DNA of 64,000 nucleotides from the NCBI GenBank assembly GCA_965246935.1, contig CBDFGC010000014.1, positions 120,379 to 184,378 of the forward strand, written 5' to 3'. Below the pieces are notes generated by a model. The model did no database searches. It had not been told where the DNA came from and was given only the letters and a program-made list of their open reading frames with translations. Below are positions 58,059 to 64,000 of this stretch, in pieces; position 1 is the first letter of the stretch; every line of letters starts with the position of its first letter. The stretch comes from JAZKFT01 sp965246935 (GTDB lineage: Bacteria; Bacteroidota; Bacteroidia; Chitinophagales; Chitinophagaceae). The position numbers and the translations under genes are program-made.

Positions 58059-58158
58059 CCGGTTGCATAAGCATATTGCAAAATTGATTTAGCTTTTTTA
58101 GCAAAAAAACTTTTTTGGTTTAAAAAAAATGGTACTTTAACGCCTCAAACCTGATTGC

Positions 58159-58719
58159 ATGCTATTAACTAAGTCATTCTATTCCCAAAGATTAGACCCG
58201 GATTTATTTCTTTTGGTTAAGCAAAACGATGTAAAAGCATTTGAGGAGTTATACAATCGTTATTGGCCTGCCTTGGTAAGTACCGCTTGTAAAAAACTGA
58301 ATTCCAGGGAAAAAGCGGAAGATATTGTTCAAAATATTTTTATAGATATTTATCAGCGAAGGAAAACAATTGAACTAACTATTTCACTCAAAGCTTATCT
58401 AAATCAAGCACTTAAGTTTAAGGTATTAAATGAATACAGGTCGGAAATTATTAGCAATAAGTATCAGCGATACTATTTTTTTAAACCGTGTTGCAAAACC
58501 GATTTAGCAAACATCCTGGAAGTAAAAGAACTGGAAACAAAAATTGATACCATTCTTAACGGATTGCCTGAAAAGTGTAAGCAGGTTTTCTTATTAAGCC
58601 GTAAAGAAAACTTATCCAACAGAGATATTTCACTTAGACTGGATATTACCGTTAGCACTGTTGAAAAACATATTAGTAAGGCGTTGAAAACCTTAAAAAG
58701 TTGTCAGGTTAATAATTGA
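58159..58719 (+). CDS. ECF sigma factor of the Bacteroides expansion type
   Basis: 186 residues. Region 2 at about 15-85 (FEELYNRYWPALVSTACKKL, then AEDIVQNIFIDIYQRR) and region 4 at about 125-182 (LPEKCKQVFLLSRKENLSNR, then DITVSTVEKHISKALKTL). Sigma genes of this kind normally pair with a full FecR and a SusC. Here the preceding gene is only a FecR N-terminal-like fragment. It may control the neighbouring hydrolase or susC genes. Confidence 0.9.
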   Translation: MLLTKSFYSQRLDPDLFLLVKQNDVKAFEELYNRYWPALVSTACKKLNSREKAEDIVQNIFIDIYQRRKTIELTISLKAYLNQALKFKVLNEYRSEIISNKYQRYYFFKPCCKTDLANILEVKELETKIDTILNGLPEKCKQVFLLSRKENLSNRDISLRLDITVSTVEKHISKALKTLKSCQVNN

Positions 58720-59502
58720 ACATATAAACTTACTAGTTAGAAAATTATGCAGCTTATTACAATTAATTTATTAAAAGTCAACGCCTTATACTTAATTTCA
58801 TCAGCCAAATACGCTGTTAAAATGCTTGATTTCTGAGCTTTTTTAATTTTAAAAAACGGTTGTATGTCAACAACAGTATGGATCACAGCTAGATAACCTG
58901 CGAAATGACCTGCGTAAGTTCAGTTAATAATTATAATCAATCTGCCTGAATTCCTACATGCCATTTTATTTGTTAGCAGTAAAAGATGTCCCTCCATTTA
59001 ACTAAAAAATTCCTGGCAACCCACACAGTAAAACATAAAGTAGGCGGATATGCCTATGTAACAAATGAACGCTGTTGTTTCAAACAAATACGTCATTTTG
59101 CATATTGCATCCCTGTAAGAGATATATGGAAGCAAACCCACAATATGCAATTGCAACTACTGAATTTATTAAAATAGTGAAGTGCTTAGCAGGAAAACTG
59201 CTTTTTTAAGTTGAGGTAAAAGCGCTTTAATGTGACAACATAAATAAGAAAAGTACTTAGAGGCTGTCTAAAATTATTTTAATAAATAATCTGTGCTGCT
59301 TTTTGGCTGCAACTATGTTGGATTTTTCACCTTAGAACGCCAGCTATGGCTGCAAAATCCGCCTTGTTTCGCTCCAAAATCAACTACATATTAAAGTATC
59401 AAATAAATGTAGACAGCCTCCAAGACTATTTTCCTAAATTACTTTAACTGTTTACGCTATAGAAATCCCGTTTAAACCAGGTGCTAAAAATTGTTGCATA
59501 AC
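58720..59502. other. Gap between sigma and GH76 genes
   Basis: About 780 bp. The notable content is a MITE-like element at 59256-59424. A small frame at 58986-59177 does not look like a protein I can support. Confidence 0.5.
59256..59424. mobile_element. MITE-like element, 169 bp
   Basis: Terminal inverted repeats CTTAGAGGCTGTCTA (59256-59270) and TAGACAGCCTCCAAG (59410-59424) match at 14 of 15 positions, with looser pairing further inward for about 30 bp. The interior has GC-richer nested hairpins. No gene lies inside. No clear target duplication is visible. It sits about 80 bp before GH76 and could affect its promoter. Confidence 0.65.
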
Positions 59503-60666
59503 ATGACGATAAGTAAAAACAGCTTTCTTCTTATTTTATTTGTAACGGCGTTTTCAAATTTGCTTTCAGGACAAAAAAACGCTAAAAGTCAGGCGGGGTT
59601 TTATAAAAAGGAAATGCAGTCACTTCAAACAGCTATTAAGGAGAATTTTTATGACAAGGTCTCCGGATATTATTTCGTGGTAACCGATCCGGCAGAGCGG
59701 GAAAAAAAAGGGACTTACCTACGGGAGTATACCTATATCTGGTCATTATGTGCCCTATACCAGGCGGCGAATGAAATTGAAAAGCTTGATCAGCAGACTG
59801 AACTAATGAAACCGCTGCTTACTATTATGAATGATTATTACAATCCCGCTCCCCCACAACCCGGCTATTCTGATTACATCATGAAACTGATGCCCGGAGA
59901 ACGCTATTACGACGATAATCAATGGATCGGCATCACCGCCCTGGATGCTTTTGCAAGAACAAAAAATAAGGCGCACTTAAAGCTGGGTAAGTTAATATAT
60001 GATTTTATGATGACCGGCTATGATACGGTTTTGGGGGGAGGAATGTATTGGAAGGAGGGATCCAAAAGCTCTAAAAACACTTGCTCTAATGGCCCGGGCG
60101 CACTCGTGGCACTTCAATTATATCAGGCTACAAAAAATAAAACTTACCTGGATACGGCGTTGATGATTTATAACTGGACGAATGAAAAATTGCAGGCGCC
60201 ATCGGGGTTGTATTGGGACAACATCAGAACGAAGGATGGAATTATTTCAAGACCTATCCTTTCTTACAACACAGGTACGATGCTCCAGTCTAACATCTAT
60301 TTATATGAATGTACCGGCGATAAAAAATATTTAAAACAGGCCACCTCCATCGCCGACAGTTCCCTTTTATTTTTTTATAGCAACCATCACTTCAGGGACG
60401 ATTACTGGTTCAATGCCGTTTTATTAAGAGCCTACCAGCATCTTTTAAAATATAATAAAGATACCAGGTACATTCTGGGTTTCAAGAGCGCCCTGGATGA
60501 TGCGCTGCAACACGATAAGAATGGCCAGGGCTTATTTACAGGCAGAGGTAAAACGCTTAACCTGGTAGCCCATGGTGGAATGCTGGAAATATTGGCCCGT
60601 TTTGCCTGGCTCGAAAGCCACTATGACTTAACAGGTGCCACTTCCGCAACTGCCCCGGCATTATAG
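59503..60666 (+). CDS. GH76 endo-alpha-1,6-mannanase
   Basis: Hydrolyses the alpha-1,6-mannan backbone typical of yeast cell walls. It has 387 residues from the ATG at 59503 (the open frame starts at a TTG at 59491). The signal peptide ends SNLLSGQ near residue 24. The (alpha/alpha)6 fold shows the catalytic double aspartate in YYDDNQWIGI, at residues 137-138 (from this start), and the family motifs YLREYTYIWSLCALYQAANE and LSYNTGTMLQSNIYLYECTG. It has no lipobox, so it is periplasmic or secreted. It precedes GH38 on the same strand by 166 bp. Confidence 0.9.
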   Translation: MTISKNSFLLILFVTAFSNLLSGQKNAKSQAGFYKKEMQSLQTAIKENFYDKVSGYYFVVTDPAEREKKGTYLREYTYIWSLCALYQAANEIEKLDQQTELMKPLLTIMNDYYNPAPPQPGYSDYIMKLMPGERYYDDNQWIGITALDAFARTKNKAHLKLGKLIYDFMMTGYDTVLGGGMYWKEGSKSSKNTCSNGPGALVALQLYQATKNKTYLDTALMIYNWTNEKLQAPSGLYWDNIRTKDGIISRPILSYNTGTMLQSNIYLYECTGDKKYLKQATSIADSSLLFFYSNHHFRDDYWFNAVLLRAYQHLLKYNKDTRYILGFKSALDDALQHDKNGQGLFTGRGKTLNLVAHGGMLEILARFAWLESHYDLTGATSATAPAL

Positions 60667-60681
60667 AAAAATCTGATGCTT

Positions 60682-60690
60682 TTGTACAAT
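60682..60690 (+). promoter_or_regulatory. TTGTACAAT upstream of GH38
   Basis: Lies 143 bp before the GH38 start, same 9-mer and orientation as upstream of the hybrid regulator and susC. TGCTTTTG just before it loosely resembles a TAnnTTTG box. Confidence 0.4.
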
Positions 60691-60832
60691 TAATAGGAGC
60701 TCACAGAACAAATAATAGGGAAAGACAAAACCAAATAGATGAATTTTTTAAGTAAACGATGGCCTGTACCAAAATGAGAGTTAATAACCAAGGTTGATTT
60801 CTGATACAGTTTGTAATTAAAAATTAGTAGTA

Positions 60833-63800
60833 ATGAATATCCAATTAAAAATGAAACATAAAATGAAATTAAACATTAAAGAAAAGATTTATTTCATACT
60901 TAGTATCGTGTTTTCACCTCTTTTGATGTTTGCTCAGCAAATAGAAAAAAGAGAAAAGTACGATGTGTCTAAAGATAAAGTATTATATACTGTCGGCTAT
61001 GCCCATCTGGATACCCAATGGAACTGGGATTACCCGACTGTAATTAATCAGTATATTAAAAATACGATGGAAGACAACTTTAAACTCCTCGAAAAATATC
61101 CTGATTATGTGTTCAATTTTACCGGATCCCGGCGTTACAATTTTATGAAGGAATATTACCCGGAAGATTATAAAAAATTAAGTGAATATATTAAACAGGG
61201 CCGTTGGTTTATTTCGGGCTCATCCGTTGATGAAGCCGAAGTGAATATATCTTCTTCTGAGTCTGTTATCCGGCAGGTACTTTATGGAAATCTTTTTTTT
61301 AAACGGGAGTTTAATAAACCGAGCCGTGATTATATGCTCCCCGATTGTTTTGGATTTGTGGCCACATTGCCTTCTGTTCTAAGCCATGCCGGGCTTATTG
61401 GCTTTTCTACTCAAAAGCTCACCTGGGGTTCTGCCAACGGTATTCCCTTTAATGTAGGTGTATGGGAAGGCCCGGATGGTAAAGGACTACCTTCGGCATT
61501 AAACGGAACCGGCTACGGCAGCCACATTGTGGAAAGGCTGGATAAGGACAATGAATGGACTGCCCGGATGGAAAGCAATAGTAAAAAATATGGTGTCAAT
61601 ATTGATTTCAGATATTACGGCACCGGCGATGTTGGCGGGGCGCCGCAGGAAAGGGATGTTCAAAATGCTATGGGAAGTATCAAACAAACCAATAATAACT
61701 TCAAAGTTCTTTTAACTTCCTCAGACCAGATTTTTAAAGACATTACACCGGAGGTACGGGCCAAACTTCCAACTTATTCAGGCGATCTTTTGCTTACAGA
61801 ACATAGCTCAGGTTCTATGACCTCAGAGTCATATATGAAACGTGCCAACCGTAAAAATGAACTGCTGGCCAAATCGGCTGAGCAACTGGCATCTGTAGCC
61901 GACTGGCTTGGCGGAGCTGCATACCCGCAGAACAAAATGAATAAATCCTGGGACCTTGTTTTGGGCAGTCAAATGCATGATATGCTCCCCGGCACCGCTT
62001 TTCCAAAGGCTTATGTATATGCCTGGAACGATGAATTTATTGCTATGAATGGGTTTTCTGAGGTATTAAAAAATTCAGCAGGCGCCATTGCTCATCAGCT
62101 AAATACCAACGTACAAGGTAAAGCAATCGTAGTGTATAATTCGGTTGCCATTGACCGGGAGGATGTCGTTACAGCAGAACTGACTTATTCAAAATTGCCT
62201 GCAAGTGTGAAAGTAACCGACAAAAATGGTAATACCGTTCCTTCACAGGTAACTGGTAGAAATGGCAATAAAATGACAGTAATTTTTTTAGCAAAGCTTC
62301 CTTCTGCCGGGTTATCGGTATTTGATATTGCTGAGACCGTAGAACAAGCGGCAGCATCTTCTCTGATAGCTAAAGATCAGACTTTAGAAAATGATTTCTT
62401 TAAAGTTATGATCAATGCAAACGGAGATATTGCAAGTATCTATGATAAGAACGCATCAAAAGAAGTATTGGCAAAACCTGCTTCGCTACAGTTTTTAAAA
62501 GAAAATCCCGCTAACTGGCCGGCATGGAATATGGACTGGAATGACCGCAAAAACCCACCCATTGATTCTATGAATAAAGAGGTAACAGTCAGGATTGTTG
62601 AACAAGGGCCGGTACGTGTAGCGATTGAAATAACAAAGAAGGGGATGAATTCGGCAATCACACAAATAGTAAGCTTATCAGCAGGGGAAGCCGGTAAAAG
62701 AATTGAAGTAAAAAACAAAATGGACTGGCAGTCAAAAGAGGTGAGTTTAAAAGCGTCCTTTCCTATTACTGCCGTAAACGAATTTGCTACGTATGGCACC
62801 TCTACTGCAGCTATTCAGCGTACCACCAACAACGAAGTAAAATATGAAGTGCCTTCCCGTCAATGGATGGACCTTACTGACCGTTCGAACAGTTATGGGG
62901 TTTCCATTCTGGAAGACTGCAAATATGGTTCAGATAAGCCTGACAATAGTACCCTTCGCCTTACTTTAATGTACACACCCAAAGCAAATTCGTATGTTTA
63001 TCAGGGTACGCAGGACTGGGGAATACATGATTTTAAATATGCCATTTACCCGCATGCCGGCGACTGGGCACACGCCATGTCGCCCTGGCAGGGAAGTTTT
63101 GTAAATGCACCACTCATTGGCTTCGAAACGGCTAAACATGACGGGTCTCTGGGTAAGGAAATTTCCCTGGTTAAACTAAATACTAATAAGGTTGATATAA
63201 TGGCCTTTAAAAAGGCAGAAGAAAGCGAGTATTACATCGTTCGTTTCAACGAATTGTACGGTAAGGATGCAAATGGTGTATCTGTCAGCTTTCCCGGAAA
63301 AATTGTTGACGCATACGAAGTGGATGGGCAGGAAAATAAAATTGGCGAGGCCGGTTTCACCAACGGGACACTCAACTTCAGTATGACAAAATTCCTGATC
63401 AGGAGTTTTGCTGTTAAGTTTGAAAAACCTGCCCAGTCAGGCTCAAAGCCCGGGCAAAAAACGGTTGAAATTCCATTTAATGAAGATGTTATAAGTACAG
63501 ATGCCAACAGGGCGGATGGGAACTTCGTTAATGGGCTAACGCTCCCTGCCGAACTGCTTTCTTCAGACGTAACCAGCGAGGATATTAAATTTAAAACGGG
63601 AAGCAGTGCCGACGGCGAAAAAAATGTTGTTGCTGCTATGGGTCAGAAAATCAACCTGCCTTCAGGAAATTTTAATAAGTTATACATCCTTGCCGCAGCA
63701 ACGGAAGATACTAAAGGAGACATTAAAATTGGAAACCAGTCTGTGAGCCTCGGTGTACAGGATTGGACTGGGTTAATTGGTCAGCACTATAACCGTAAAC

Positions 63801-64000
63801 TTTATCTGAACGATACGAAAGTAGCTGAGATTACCCCTGCCTATTCCAAACCAGACAATATTGCCTGGTATGCTTCGCACCATCATTCACCCCAGGCTAA
63901 TGACGCTTATCAGTATAGCTATTTATACAAATATGAAATTAACCTGCCTAAAGGAGCTATCACTATTACCCTTCCTGATAACAACAAGATTAAAATATTT
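60833..64000 (+). CDS. GH38 alpha-mannosidase (3' end outside window)
   Basis: Exo-acting alpha-mannosidase. Open from the ATG at 60833 to the window end, 1056 residues without a stop. The N-terminal signal ends PLLMFAQQ. The zinc ligands H58 and D60 lie in HLDTQWNWD. The nucleophile D171 lies in MLPDCFGF. LGSQMHDMLPGTAFPKAYVY gives another zinc-binding His. Beta-sandwich domains follow, and the C-terminal part (about 950 onward) includes a carbohydrate-binding-like region. Together with GH76 and GH2 it suggests degradation of a galactose-bearing mannan or N-glycan-like substrate. Confidence 0.93.
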   Translation, partial: MNIQLKMKHKMKLNIKEKIYFILSIVFSPLLMFAQQIEKREKYDVSKDKVLYTVGYAHLDTQWNWDYPTVINQYIKNTMEDNFKLLEKYPDYVFNFTGSRRYNFMKEYYPEDYKKLSEYIKQGRWFISGSSVDEAEVNISSSESVIRQVLYGNLFFKREFNKPSRDYMLPDCFGFVATLPSVLSHAGLIGFSTQKLTWGSANGIPFNVGVWEGPDGKGLPSALNGTGYGSHIVERLDKDNEWTARMESNSKKYGVNIDFRYYGTGDVGGAPQERDVQNAMGSIKQTNNNFKVLLTSSDQIFKDITPEVRAKLPTYSGDLLLTEHSSGSMTSESYMKRANRKNELLAKSAEQLASVADWLGGAAYPQNKMNKSWDLVLGSQMHDMLPGTAFPKAYVYAWNDEFIAMNGFSEVLKNSAGAIAHQLNTNVQGKAIVVYNSVAIDREDVVTAELTYSKLPASVKVTDKNGNTVPSQVTGRNGNKMTVIFLAKLPSAGLSVFDIAETVEQAAASSLIAKDQTLENDFFKVMINANGDIASIYDKNASKEVLAKPASLQFLKENPANWPAWNMDWNDRKNPPIDSMNKEVTVRIVEQGPVRVAIEITKKGMNSAITQIVSLSAGEAGKRIEVKNKMDWQSKEVSLKASFPITAVNEFATYGTSTAAIQRTTNNEVKYEVPSRQWMDLTDRSNSYGVSILEDCKYGSDKPDNSTLRLTLMYTPKANSYVYQGTQDWGIHDFKYAIYPHAGDWAHAMSPWQGSFVNAPLIGFETAKHDGSLGKEISLVKLNTNKVDIMAFKKAEESEYYIVRFNELYGKDANGVSVSFPGKIVDAYEVDGQENKIGEAGFTNGTLNFSMTKFLIRSFAVKFEKPAQSGSKPGQKTVEIPFNEDVISTDANRADGNFVNGLTLPAELLSSDVTSEDIKFKTGSSADGEKNVVAAMGQKINLPSGNFNKLYILAAATEDTKGDIKIGNQSVSLGVQDWTGLIGQHYNRKLYLNDTKVAEITPAYSKPDNIAWYASHHHSPQANDAYQYSYLYKYEINLPKGAITITLPDNNKIKIF

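Noticed and set aside
58986..59177. 63-residue plus-strand frame
   Set aside because: No recognisable feature and no promoter; possible but unsupported.

Overview
The window looks like a chromosome segment of a Bacteroidota bacterium, most likely from the Chitinophagaceae or a close relative. The evidence is two SusC/SusD outer-membrane pairs, a type IX secretion (T9SS) C-terminal signal, a hybrid two-component system, ECF sigma factors, an ImuA/ImuB/DnaE2 mutagenesis cassette, Bacteroidota-type promoters (TTTG and TAnnTTTG boxes), little Shine-Dalgarno signal and moderate GC. This placement is inference from gene content; no 16S gene is present.

Layout. 0-0.72 kb: right end of an IS21-family insertion sequence (istB). 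0.9-2.3 kb: a GH13 alpha-amylase-family lipoprotein. 2.5-8.9 kb: a TetR regulator with a palindromic operator candidate, then TolC, an EmrA-like adaptor and an EmrB-like MFS pump (a tripartite drug efflux system), then an AI-2E/PerM-type membrane protein; a REP/MITE-like repeat sits between emrA and emrB. 9.1-15 kb (minus strand): an ECF sigma factor overlapping a membrane protein, a LytTR response regulator overlapping a large periplasmic-propeller LytS-type kinase, and a globin. 15.3-17.3 kb: a small lipoprotein, an e(P4)-like acid phosphatase and a small membrane protein. 17.5-23 kb: two tandem paralogous surface fibre proteins with 17-residue repeats and an autoproteolytic S74 chaperone domain, followed by a T9SS cargo protein. 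23.3-26.3 kb: a DUF2254 membrane protein and a ClC transporter. 26.6-32.5 kb: imuA-imuB-dnaE2, the SOS mutagenesis polymerase cassette.

32.5-35.3 kb is the most unusual accessory stretch. It has a very short promoter-to-terminator transcription unit, a tightly packed array of six tRNA genes (two with leucine anticodons on short-variable-loop bodies, then Cys, Ser, Ser, Tyr), and a frameshifted IS5-family transposase with unrecognised debris behind it. 35.3-41.8 kb: a SusC/SusD pair, whose intercistronic gap holds a second repeat element, and an AmpG/PAT-like MFS permease.

42-64 kb reads as a polysaccharide utilisation locus for a mannose-containing glycan, such as yeast-type alpha-mannan or a galactose-capped mannan. 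It has a GH2 beta-galactosidase (one frameshift), a hybrid two-component regulator (about ten frameshifts), a FucP-like sugar:proton symporter, SusD and SusC, a 65-residue FecR-N-like protein with an ECF sigma factor, a GH76 endo-mannanase and a GH38 alpha-mannosidase running off the window. A 9-bp motif (TTGTACAAT) recurs upstream of the regulator, susC and the GH38 gene in the same orientation. The frameshifts in the regulator can all be explained as single added bases in short homopolymers, and the one in lacZ as one missing base in an A-run, so assembly error must be excluded before calling these pseudogenes.
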